Notes under the pieces: generated by a model
Database searches by the model: none
What the model was told of the DNA's origin: nothing
Seen by the model: only the letters and a program-made list of their open reading frames with translations
Shown: positions 38,509 through 51,300 of the stretch, piece by piece
Position numbering within the stretch: position 1 is the stretch's first letter
Layout of the letters: each line of letters opens with the position of its first letter
Source of the DNA: Sipunculus nudus
Taxonomy: Eukaryota; Annelida; Sipuncula; Golfingiida; Sipunculidae
Length of the DNA: 64,000 bases
Direction: 5' to 3'
Assembly: GCA_026874595.1 (NCBI GenBank)
Contig: CM049319.1
Span: forward strand, 59,528,917 to 59,592,916
Made by a program: the position numbers and the translations under genes

Positions 38509-41500
38509 TTCTTTCTATAAAGTAATTGTAGTCTGTCTCTCCTAACATGTGAGAGACATGTTATGTCTGTCGTCGTTGTCGCCGTGTAATTCATTTCATG
38601 TGAACGCGATAATTTTTGAACCACTGATTTTTAACGAAAAGTTTACACTTTTAACTTGTTCTCCCTATATCTCTGACAATTTCGAAAACCAGTGAGCTTG
38701 ATCTTCATCTTCAGGGTGAAAAAATATGAGCTTAATCTTCATCTTCAGGGTGAAAAAAATGTTATCTTGACCTTTATCTTCTAGATGAAAATTTAAAAAA
38801 TCTAGGATTATTATGAGCCAAATAACTTTTGAAAAAAACAAATTTTCCAATTTTATACACAAATGTTAAAACCAAGTTCTCTCAGAGTCTGAAAACGGAT
38901 GACTTTAATCCATTTGATTTGGTCTTAAGGGTCAAATCTCTGAAATATATGATTTCTGTTAACACCATAACTTGCAGGAATGTGTATATTAATCTTTAAT
39001 TTGGAGAAAGGGGATCTACTTGAAGGGGAAACATATCTGTTTTCGCAAAACCAAACTCATGTTAGTTATTTATTTAAATATGCTGTGAAACCTTCTGTTC
39101 TAGCTACGGACGTGGATTATTGCATGCAGCTTCACTTTCGCCTTCGGGGCCATGTTCAGCAAAACATGGCGGGTCCACGCAATCTTCAAAAATATCAAAC
39201 TCAATCGGAAAGTAAGTTTGTTCAATAAGTTCATTTAAAACTGTGTAGTCAAAAGGGTGTATCATAGAAATAAGAGAAATATTGTATGAATATGTAATTT
39301 TTGTATTTCTAGGAACTAACTAATCAGCTTTGCACCTTATACCTACATATGTGTGAGCTCCATTTTCAGAACATCGGAAGCAAATAATATTACAATTAGT
39401 ACGTTTTTTTTATGCAATTTTAATTTGTTAAAGAATTCGAAAATTATTCGTTCATTTGTGCAGGTACATTTTTGTAAACGAAGAAAAATACATAATTTTT
39501 TTCGGTATATTATTCTATATATTGTGAACTTTGACTTTTGATCCAGGTCATCAGGGATTCTAAACTGCTCTTGATTGTCTTTGTGCTATTCTGTGTTGAC
39601 GTCATCATTTTGGTGGCCTGGCAATTCACGGATCCACTGCGTCGACAAACAAAAGAGTTACCACCGCAGGTAAGGACGGTATTATTGAATATTCTCATGC
39701 CAAGCCTTAAAATTCTCCCCGTCATATAAATAAATTTATTCAAAAAAATGATGCCGCATTGCTGTAAAAATTTGATTTTGATTCGTGAAAAAAAATGGCC
39801 TCCAGTGATCTCAGTCCATATAAATCTTGAATTGTAATCTGCCTGCTGGTTCTGCAAAGCAGACAACGTCATTAGCAAACATAAGCATTGAAAGATAAGA
39901 TGATTCTGGACCTATATTTATACTCTCTTCTTCAGAATGTATAGTAAAATAAAATTCGTTCATAAAAAAGTAAAAGTTAAGAGCTGATCATACATCCTTG
40001 TTTTGTGCCAAGGTTGCATTGAAAATAACTGGTTATTCCTTCATTTGTTAAGATACAAGACTGTAATTTCGAGTACATTGACTTGAGGATATTAAATATT
40101 TTGTCTCTAATGCCATATTTATAAAGTATATAGAATAGTTATTTTGAATACAGTCGAACGCCTTGGAAAAATCTATAAAAATGCATAAAATCGTCCTTTT
40201 TTCCTTGATAAATATATTTCAAAAAGTGCCATGAGGGTAAACATATTATCAATAGTGCTATATTTTCTTTTATATCAAGCTTGCTCTTCTATGAAGTTAT
40301 TGTGTTTTTCTGCCCTGGCAATTAATCTCTCGTTAAGAACTTTAGTAAATAATTTACCTATAGTATTTAAAAGCGAGATACCTCTATAATTATTTAGGTC
40401 TAAAGAAGAGCCCTTCTTGTGTAATGGAAACAAAATTGTTTTGGACCATTCAGTTTGGAAATAACCAGAAGTAAAACTTCATTAAATATCTTTTCTAATA
40501 CCGGACTTAAAGCTGCTATGTTGTCTTTCAAAAGTTCTACTGATATACCATCTGGTCCAGGTGGCTTGCCATTTTGCATAAGTTTTACTGTTTTACTGTT
40601 TTACTATTTCTTATTTACTTATATAAAAATTCATTTCATCGTCGATATTTATATTGAAGGCATATTCATTAAACTGATAGTTATTTCAATGATTCTTAAA
40701 ACCTGGATTTACAGGGTTCATATTATCATTCAATAGTTTTTCAAAATAGATTAACCACTCCTCCCCGGAATATTATTTTTAATCCGTGTCCTTTTTTCAT
40801 GTTTTAATCTTTCTGAAAATGTTATTTGTAGATTTGCATGCCATTAATTCAGTTACAGTTAAATTTGCTTTTTTTACTTTTTACACAAGATTTTACATTC
40901 TGATTTTAACTGTTTATAATTTTCAAGTTCTGTCATATTATTTGTTTGTCTATATTCATTTAATGCAGTGTATTTTCACCTCTTTAATTCTGTACACTCC
41001 TGATTCCACCATAGTGGTTGGTCTTTTACTGAAACACTAGGCTTAGAGTTTTAATGTATGTTTTATTTGCTTTATAGAGTATCAAATTTCTCAGTTCTTC
41101 TGTGCCTTTTTCCAAATCATGTTGTATAATCCTCTCTATCTTATGAGTCTTCGTTAAAACTCCTACATCTCTAAAGGGATCATAATTAATGTTATGCTTT
41201 CTTTTCTTATATTGTGTTATTGTTTTATACTGACACGATACGGGGTTTTGTATTATTAGTTTACCAATAACAAGGTTGGTTGTCACTGGAAAATGATCAG
41301 ACAAATCCATGTTTAGAACTTCAAAGGAACAGTAACAATTACAGATTATTAGAAGTATTTTGTAATAATAATGGAATGAAAGCCAATGTCGAAAAACTAA
41401 AATAGTTGTGTTTAGAAATGGGGGAACTTTGAGAAAATATGTATGGTTTTATGCAGGTAAACGCTTAGAAGTTGTCAATAATTATAAATACCTGGGAGGC

Positions 41501-44500
41501 ACATTTACAAGCTTACTAAATTGGTCCAAAATGAAGCAGAATCTAATTTGTCAAGCAAACAAAGCTTTAATTATAATCAAACAATTTATCTCAAAATACA
41601 AGAAACTATCAATTTTTAAACCCTTCTTTCTTTTTGATAGGATGGTCCTTCCAATTTTGGGTTATGGTAGTGAACTATGGGGTTTTGAAACGTGACAATA
41701 TTAAAAGTGTACATGCCAAATTCTGTAAATATATTCTTCAAATTGATATGAATACACCAGTAGCTGCAGTACTCAGATGATGTGGGCGGTTGCCCTTGAA
41801 GATTCATTATATAATAAGAGCTATAACTTATTGGACTAAATTGATAAATATGACAAATAATAGATTATCAAAGCAATTGTATAAAAAATTATATCGATAG
41901 ATGAAGCAGGAAAACAGAACTTGGTAACTAATATAAAGAAAATATTATTTTCGCAAGGATTTGGCTATGTTTGGATAGAACAAGATGTAGGAAATGTTAA
42001 ATTATTTATTACAGAATTGAAACAGAGATTAAATGATTCTTCATTGTAGGATTGGACGAGTAGTATATCTAATAATCGCCGATTAATCACATACTCAACT
42101 TATAAATTAACATTAAACACTGAAAAATATTGAAGAGTTATACAAAATGTTAAATATCGGAAATGCCTTTCAAGACTAAGATGCTCATCACATAGTCTAG
42201 AAGTAGAAAAAGGAAGGCATAGAACTAATCCATGGGATGAAAGGTTTTGTAAATATTGTCTAAGATATGGGGAAGCTGTTGTGGGAGATGAGCATCATTT
42301 TATCATGAAATGCCCATTGTATACAGACTTGAGAATCAAGTATATTGGTGATTTAAGTACATTTTCATCCCACATGTTAGATAAAAATGCCCATACAATA
42401 AAACAATTAGCAATCTATGTACACTATGCCTTTGTCAGGAGGGATGATGAATTGAAAGCTATAATCTAATTAATCTATTTCTTCACTTACTTATTCATCT
42501 ACCAATCAATAAATAGATAAACTGTTTTCCATCGATGCATTGTACTACTGTTTGTTTATATGTTCACTGATTAATTATTATTATTATCTTTATTGGTATT
42601 ATTATTGTTATTATTTGACCTCTAAATAAAATGAAATATGTGATTACAACATTTCTGCTTGTGTTTAGATATTGCAAACATGGGTTTCCATACAACATTG
42701 TGTTTTAATGCATGTTTTGTCAGTTCGTGTTATGTGTACATTTTGTTATTGTTGCATTTTTATGATTCTTAACACATGCTCTTTGTGGAACCATGGGCCT
42801 GAGGACTTTTATTTCAGAATAAATTTCTATTCATTCATTCATTCATTCAGTCCATATTAAATCCATAATTTTTCCACCTGAAAATACCAGCTTAAGTCCC
42901 AGTGACCTGTCTTAATGCAATAAAATGTATCATGCTAGAAAATTATAAGGTACGAAATTCATTCATGTGTTTAGTATTAACTCCATCCATGGCACGTATA
43001 AATTATTGTTTCATATTGATTTACTTATACATGACAAGTACGCTATAAATACCAAATTGTTAATCAAAGGGGCGGATCTGTTTTTATCTTAAAGCGTGCA
43101 TCACACGGTATGCCTTTTTATTAAAATACTAAACTACGAATTCCTCAGACTGGCGGTGGCAATCGTAAAAATTCGCAGGACACTATGTCGTGGTGTAGTC
43201 ACACAACAAGATTTCCTGTGATTGAGTAGTCAAGGTAGTAATTATACCATCCTTGGAGTCTTATGATATTGCTGTTCTACGTCATTGCAGGTGGACCCGA
43301 ATGGAGGTGACGTCGAAATAATTCCGGTGTTAGAGTTTTGCATCAGCGACCACATTACTACCTGGCTGGCCGTCATCTACGCCTACAAAGGACTTTTACT
43401 GGTAACTTCTTCCATTCAAATCCAGCCTTATTGCTTTTCTGGCCGTCATCTACGCCTACAAAGGTCTTTTACTGGTAACCTCTACCATTCAAATCCAATC
43501 TTAATCCTTTTCTGGCCGCCATCTTCGCCTACAAAGGAATTTAACTGGTAACTTTTTTCCATTCAAATCCAATCTTAATGCTTTTACAAAAGCGGGCCTC
43601 CAATCGTCTTTTTTTTGCCGGCCGATGTGTTTTTAGAAGTAGCCAGATAAAGCTTTAAGACCGGCAAGTGCCCACAAGCCTACCCATTTTATGTGCAGAT
43701 CACCAGATTTTTCGGGTCATATTGTCTCTGCTGATTTCCTCTTTTGGAGATAATGGCGTTATGAATGATAAAAAGAAGGAAAGTAGGTTGTAAATCCGCC
43801 GTTTTTTTAGGGTTCCGTCATCACATCTACCGGACAAGAATCGGTCGGAAAATATTTTGATGTGAGGCCGGCTACATAGAACAGAAATTAAATAAAATTG
43901 TCTTATTTCAGCATCTCAGCATTGACAAAATGATGATATTATTGCCTGCAGGTTCGGCAGTATATTTCATATGTTTTAGTTAAATCTGGGTTTCTAACGG
44001 GCTACTGTCGCGTTTAGGGCAGCAGTCACTTTTATCATAGCCAAAAGGAGCAATTGGTTTGGCCTCGTAAACTCAAAGCGACGCAACCTCCCTGTCACAC
44101 GGAAGTAATACCATTTGTTCCTGTCTCATATATCGCTTATTGTGTTTGCAAGTTTGCTGAGGTACTACTTTTTTGTTGTAGATCGTTGGGTGCTTCCTAG
44201 CCTGGGAAACTCGTCATGTATCTATCCCTGCCCTCAACGACTCTAAATACATCGGGATGAGCGTGTATAACGTGGTGATCATGTGCGTGGCGGGAGCTGC
44301 TATCTCCTTTATCGTTCAGGACCAGCAAGATGCTGCTTACCTAATCATTGGTCTGTTCCTTATCTTCTCAACAACCATCACGCTCTGCCTTGTTTTCGTC
44401 CCCAAGGTCAGTCGGTTACTTGCAGCGTCCAAAGGGATTACAAAGAACACAATAGGTTGCTACAAAGGCACTTTAACATTACTAATAACAAAATAAGATA

Positions 44501-47500
44501 TATGTATATATATATGTATATATATATATACATGTATTATTGAAATGTATAAGTCTATACAAGCTTTATACGCATGTTTAATACATTAAATATAGTTTGT
44601 TCGTCATTCCCATTAATGCAGAAGACAAATGCTAGGAGAGAGATAGAAAATTAGAAAGAGAGAAATAGATGACCTGACAATATCTTTAAAAACGGAGAAG
44701 TGACATCGAATTTACCCGCCACATACCACTTCGTTTTATGAGAATGTACACAAGGAAATACTTTTTGTGAAAGGCATACACCTTTTTCACAAGCATGGAC
44801 ATTACGCCTTGCAATTTTTGCAGTGTTCGGTCAAATAATTCAGCCTTGAAGATTCTGTCTGAATAAATTTAGGGTAAGCCAGAGGCGCCGATAATTTTTT
44901 TTAAAGATAATGTGATTCTAGCAGTAACGGACCCTAGCACTCAATTTCAGTCGTCACCGGCAGATGGCGCTGATGAGTTGGAAACGTTACGCTATTTGAA
45001 TATGTGCTTACGTTTTTTAACCAACAGATTTTAGAACTGAGACAAGATCCAAGGGGAGAGGAGCGCCGCATGCGCGCAACACTAAAGAAACCAACTGCCA
45101 AAACGGAGAGCGTATGCAGTTCCGATATGCAAAACAAACTTCGCCTTCTATCTGAAGAAAATGCGAAATACCGGCAAATATTAGCCACGGTAAACTACTC
45201 AAGATGTTGTATTGGATTAGAGTACTCGTTTCCAAAATTTTATCTTGATCTCGAGTCCAAAATTAGTTTTCCTATTCTCGTGTAGGTTTTCAGAGGTTAT
45301 ACATGTACTTAATAACGTCTTAAGAGGTCATTCGTGTAAAAAAAATCAGTGGATTCGTACCAGAGCCTCCGCTCGGGGTGGGGGGTTGGGGTTGGTTGGT
45401 TTCCCTATTATGTGATGCTCACAAATACCGTGTTTGCATTAACTTATTCAGAACAAATTCCCGGGTGCGTCACGAATAGTATACAGTAGTCAAAACTGTT
45501 CAAATGCTTGAACAAGAAAACATATACTTAATATTATTGCTCAGATTCGTGATGACATTTTGGCATTGATAGATGGTTGACATAAAAAACCTGCTTTTGC
45601 TCGCTGCGAGTCATTTGATTGATTAATAGCCGTGTGAATAATTCATACGATACTAGGTGGACCTTACATTTAAGTCTTACCAAGAGCCTGGCTTGATTTA
45701 AGGGAAGATATATTGGTCCAGATTGTTTTAGTTCATTCCAATTACAAATAGAACCGTGATGCAACATTTACAAACATCACATGTTTTGTATTAAGATATG
45801 TTCACATATATTCAATATAGTCACAATGCTTAATGCTGTCAAGATTCTTTAGACCAAAAATACCTTGATCACCTGAGTTGACACATTTATATGCTCAGAT
45901 ATTGTTTTTTTTTTTAATATGATTTTCGTTTTCTTGTTCTGGCACAGTCGATAAGAGTTACATGTATTATGTTAACCAGAAAACACGCGAACTTGAAGAG
46001 CTGCTAAAGAAACTACCACCAGAACCGCCAGAACCTGCAGAAGAAGGTGCGACTGGAGGTCAAGATTACCCCGTCTGTAGCACTTCCATTCAAGTCCATG
46101 GTAAGATCAAACAGACACACTGCAAATACATGACACAAATGTTTATTTTCATAATTCCAATACGGAAACACTCAAACTATAACTTTTCGTGTTGGGATCA
46201 GCCCGTGACACCTGTAGAGCTACCGTGCTATGAGGGATATTATTTCTTATTTGTTTTGTGATAAAAGGAGGGTGTCCGTATTCACCAGGTTATACGGTAC
46301 ACAACTATTAATACAAGATAAACAGAAATAGGCGTAAGAAAAGAATACCATTTGTGATACGTCAAGATTCCAGTGCCTATGTTGAATGCTTTGTAGGTGA
46401 ACTAAAATGTCGTTTATTACTTCGCCCCAGGGGACGACTTACACCCTGGACATTTGCAGCCTCCCTGAACATCATCCGCACTTTTCTTTCACTTTATCAG
46501 GTTTATCCCTTGCTATGTGGATTGTTGTCAGAATATACAAGGTTAAACTGTACACTCCAGATTCATATTAGGGAATCAGCACCTCACTAGACTATCCTGA
46601 TTATCTTTAGTTATCTGTTGCCGTATGGATAATGGTCAAAATACACTATTTCAACAATATCAGAATAGAGAGTGAAATACCACAGTAGCGAGTGACTAAT
46701 AATCAATACAGCTTATTCTGTGACAAAAATTTGCTAAATTACAATCCTTTGACTGTTTCTTTTTTCACTCCTTATATTCTATCCTCCGGCTTTTACAGCC
46801 TTGAATGAAAGTTTGTTGATATTTTAACAATATCAAAATAGCGAGTGACTGAAATACCACAGTAGCGGGTGACTGATAATCAATACAGCTTATTCTGTGA
46901 CAAACATTTGCAAATTTACAATCCGTTGACTGTTTCCTTTTTCACTTCCTATATTCTATCCTCCGGCTTGATACAGCCTTGAATGAAAGTTAAGATATTT
47001 GATCTCATCTACCCTTAAGGACATACACCCATCTACACACGCAGTACATTCCAAGGAACGCTCCTATATGCTTTCAAGGTTCGCTTTTCTCTGAATTATC
47101 AACACGTGCTTCAATTGGTTATTTATGGATGGTGTTACCCAGGTCCATTCCAAGAATTCGTATCTGTATCATAACATTTTCGTGTGGTTAATATGCATGG
47201 TTTCCATTGAAGACATTTTACGTGCTTCCTACAAATTCGGTATAAAAGACTTACATTGTCCACGGTTTGCAGATGACGTAATTACTGTGTAATTTTTATG
47301 TGATGTCATATCCCTAATATCCGGAGCACTGGATTGTCGTTTAAATCTGTGTGTTTTTCAGCGGCCTACGACGATGAGCCACCATTGCGCACTGCTCGTA
47401 GGGCAGGCACCATTTTCCGACAAGAGGGTCCCAGCTGTAGATACAGGAAACGTGCCTCTCGCGAACTAATTGAAATAAAAAATTTGAGGTAAACTGATAA

Positions 47501-47680
47501 CATAAAATTATTTTATATTTTTTTTTTATTTTGGTGGTGGACTGATTTTATAAATTCAGTGAATTAAATTTTTATTTCAGCTAAATTTATCATTAAAATC
47601 CCATACTATAAACACTCAGTGTAAACTAAACAGTATAGAGAATCATAGCATACAGACCTAATTACATTAGCATTTGCCTG

Positions 47681-47719
<39 letters not shown>

Positions 47720-48127
47720 GTATATTTTAAACATCCGCATAATCGTCAATAATTTAATCTTACATAAGGCTGAACGTACTAAAACCTTATGATGCTAAAT
47801 AATTAATGCTGAAAAAACAGGATGCTGAAAACTTAATGGCGTAATAACGTATACAGGAAGCCTTCAGCTACGCCTTGTGATTCTGAAGATGAGGCGGAAC
47901 CTGGACCGGAAGTTCCCTTCATAAAAGAGGAAGTTCAAGCTTCAACCCATGAAGAACCTGCACCGCGGAGAAATGGCAGCCGGTAAGGAACGAAATGAAA
48001 ATGAAAGTGATCCACTAGCATTTTTTTTTCACTATCATTACTATTTATGTATGCCAAAAAAGTTAGTTTCTGCATTTGATTTCGGAAAAGAGTGTAGGCA
48101 TATGTTTTCGTTAAATAAATAAATAAA

Positions 48128-48172
<45 letters not shown>

Positions 48173-48310
48173 CAGGACTTAAACACACTTATTTGTGTTC
48201 GACAGCTCTGTTTCGTTAGGGCCCCTATGGGCCCTCACTCGTCAGGAACACAGAGTGGTGTTGACGGGGCTCAATATACTTGATCCAGTTGTAATGTTTT
48301 AAGAATGGTG

Positions 48311-48371
<61 letters not shown>

Positions 48372-51300
48372 ACCCAAACGGTATTAAGACAATAGAATAG
48401 ATGAACGTTGGAGTGAGTTCCAACGTTTGCCTTGTACCTCGACTCAAGTAAAGTTAACAAGCCGACTGAGTCCGTATTCATAGATAACGGCCCGTCACCC
48501 TTTTACGCCGCACTGGCACGAGTTTGTATTATAGAATCCTATAATTTTCTGTCGATACATATCAGCAGACAGGATAAATCCTCGTCATTCTTTATGTATT
48601 GTTGTGCTGGATTCGAGAACTGTGATCGAAAACATTCAGAGTTGTCGCAACTTTTTTTTTCTGACAGACTGTCCAAAGGTCGATATATCAACCAGAAAAT
48701 CATCAATTTAATCAATTTAACAGAAAAAAACCGAGGAATTATCAGTAAGATAAATTAACCGACAGAACATTTGCACTATTTAAAATTTATTTGGCTCGCA
48801 TGTAGAGGTCTTTATCAATATTTATTGTTCAGTTGTGTTTCCATATGCTTGAACCGGCAGATGTATATGGCTTAACTGTGGATCAAGCAGGTCTCCCTCA
48901 CTCCGACCCCCTCAACAAAAAATGCTGGACTGACGTCATTTTATACCTATTAGGTTGTGTTTCCATCTGCGCGTATAGGTGGAATGGCAGAGGTGGGATG
49001 ATTTGAGGGATCTAGCAGGTCTTCCTCAAAGAGATGCTCGAGTTGAGTAATTTTTTTCGGGGAAATACCTATTTTCTCGCAGAACCTCTACATTATTATC
49101 GCTCCTGTGGTAATTTTCACCCATATACACAACCTTTGGTAGCCTTTTTTTCGCGAAGGTTGAAGGGAAATTGTCGTGAAAATTAAACCTTCGTGAATTG
49201 CACGCCTCATCCAACAAGTGAGCAGATATTTATACGGTAGCCTCGTTATCAGATCCTCTGCATTATTTATCAACAATGAATAGGGATGTCCACACGTTTG
49301 AAGATTCCTTAGATCACTTGGTGAATTGTTTATGTTTAGTGAGCATATAATATCATTAATATAATGATGGATGTATTTTGTGCAGGTTACACTATGGTAA
49401 GGTAGCGAAATTGAAAACTTCTCAAAATATTGGAAAAGGTAAACCCTAAAAAAATGCATCCTCGTGGATATAATGCGAACTATAGCATATGCTGACGGAC
49501 ACATGGAAACGCAACTGTTACAAAATCGTGAGATATCTTTCACGCATATACTCACACATGAAAACACATCTTTAAATTTTATTAAAGAGGCCTATTCACA
49601 TATAAGATGTGTAACATACATAAAGTGAAGCCTGAGACAATATAAATATTATTGCAAATGTTTACGTACCTTTAACGTATACGTTTACTTACAGACCAAG
49701 TTCAATCGTCTCCGGATGTTCACGGACACCCTCTTACCAGGGGCTTAAATTCCTAAGCGAGGTCTTATTTCTGAAGGAAACGGCCATATTGTCTGATTCT
49801 GAGGGCTCTGACGTAATCAGTGAAAAGAGTTTACCAGGTTTGGCGGCATGGCGCATGCGCACTGCAGCATTTTTCGGTTTTCTAACGTTCTCTGATTTTG
49901 TTCTTTATATCGATTTTATCTTTTTATGAATCAGCAGTTAGAGTTTATGTCATCGATTGTATTTGAATCAGTAAGACATTTTCCTAAATATATATTAAAT
50001 ACATCTTTGTGTTTTATATGTTATATAAATTTTATATTATTGGCCAAAAGAAATTATGTAATCTCAGCCAGTTTTATACATATTTATGAAAGAAAATCTT
50101 TATAATGAAAGGAAATCTTTACACTGCTAGACATTAATACAGGTTTGAGGGAAAATGACTTCTACAAATAATTACTATTGGGCGAAATAGAATTTATCAG
50201 GATCATGTTTAAGAGTATAGTTTCGTATATAAGGCTATGAGTAAAACACTTCACTGACATAAATAATTCTCTTGAAAAGATAAGTTTTCTTGTCCATTCG
50301 TTACTTTCTTCTAAAAGAACAAATATATTATGGCACGAACATTTTCTATATTAGGTCGAACAAGAGACTCTTTTTCGATCTGATAAAGAGCATGTTTCTC
50401 ATGATAAGTATTTTTCCTTCCGATAAGAAAAGAAGTCTCATGGCATGAATTATTATCTTGGGTTATTATGATGAAGGATTATGCTCTGATTATATATTTT
50501 GTAAATAGAATATCTAGATATATATTTTAAGCAGGCAGCCAATGATTTAAGAAAAAAACTATCTTGAATATTTCTTGAGAGCAGAAAATTTTATTTTGGT
50601 AATATATATAATCTTTTCAAGGAAATTATGTTTTGCAGTGTATGTTAAAGTATGTTGAAAAATTATAAAGTGACTCAGCCTTAATTATCACATATGAGTA
50701 GGTTTCATGTTATAGTGATGCATCATAGACTGTTTGCTTTTTGTGATTGTATGTAAAGTTGTTAGTTGTTATAATTATTGGATAACCGTTTTTGCCTGGT
50801 TATTGTATGCTTAATTAACATAAACTGTGTATGTTACTACCTCTTGCTTACATTTCATCGTAGCCATCAGTGTAGCCAGAGAACCTTGTATAATTGACAT
50901 AAGCTTCAACAAAAAATGATAATTTGAAAAAATAAAATTTATATTATTTTTAAATCGTGTCAGCTAAATACTAGGGTTCGCTGATACTCATATAATTTAA
51001 AGGCATATTATTATGAGTGCTCAAATATTTGCACAACCAATGAAAAATTCTCTCACTCACGCATTCATTTTTTATATGTATAGTATATTCAGGTTAATGG
51101 CACGTCTGAATGTATCAATATTTTTTTTAATGGCACCAGATTTAAGTGCTTTCCTGCAATGAAAACCCAGGAATCCTGGTTATTTGCCCATATAAATGTT
51201 TTTAGTTAAATACGGCAATGTATACAAGCAACGTGCCGATCTCAATTTTCAACAATATAAAAGCGGCCTGCTTAAAATTGCATTATATTCTTAACATGCT

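Larger units (their letters stand above)
39827..42846 (+). mobile_element. LINE retrotransposon with 5' inversion (twin priming)
   Basis: About 3.0 kb in intron 12. The left half (39827 to about 41337) is on the minus strand and runs from the end of an endonuclease domain to the RT A-D-D motif; the right half (about 41338-42846) is on the + strand and resumes just after that motif to the ORF end, a 3' UTR and an (ATTC)n tail. A 16-17 bp target-site duplication flanks it. Stops and frameshifts show it is dead. The domain style is that of CR1/L2-group or similar APE-type LINEs; clade not resolved. Confidence 0.88.
39811..42863. repeat. target-site duplication flanking the LINE
   Basis: tcagtccatataaatc at 39811-39826 and tcagtccatattaaatc at 42847-42863, identical but for one inserted T, directly flank the LINE. 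This fixes its ends. Confidence 0.85.

Noticed and set aside
43402-43551. Open frame continuing past exon 13 through the repeat units
   Set aside because: The open stretch comes from the 73-bp triplication; exon 13 ends at 43401, where phase joins exon 14 and the family sequence continues.
49088-49567. 159-codon minus-strand frame in intron 18
   Set aside because: No recognisable domain, Cys/Ile/Ser-biased, no splice support; likely chance in AT-rich DNA.
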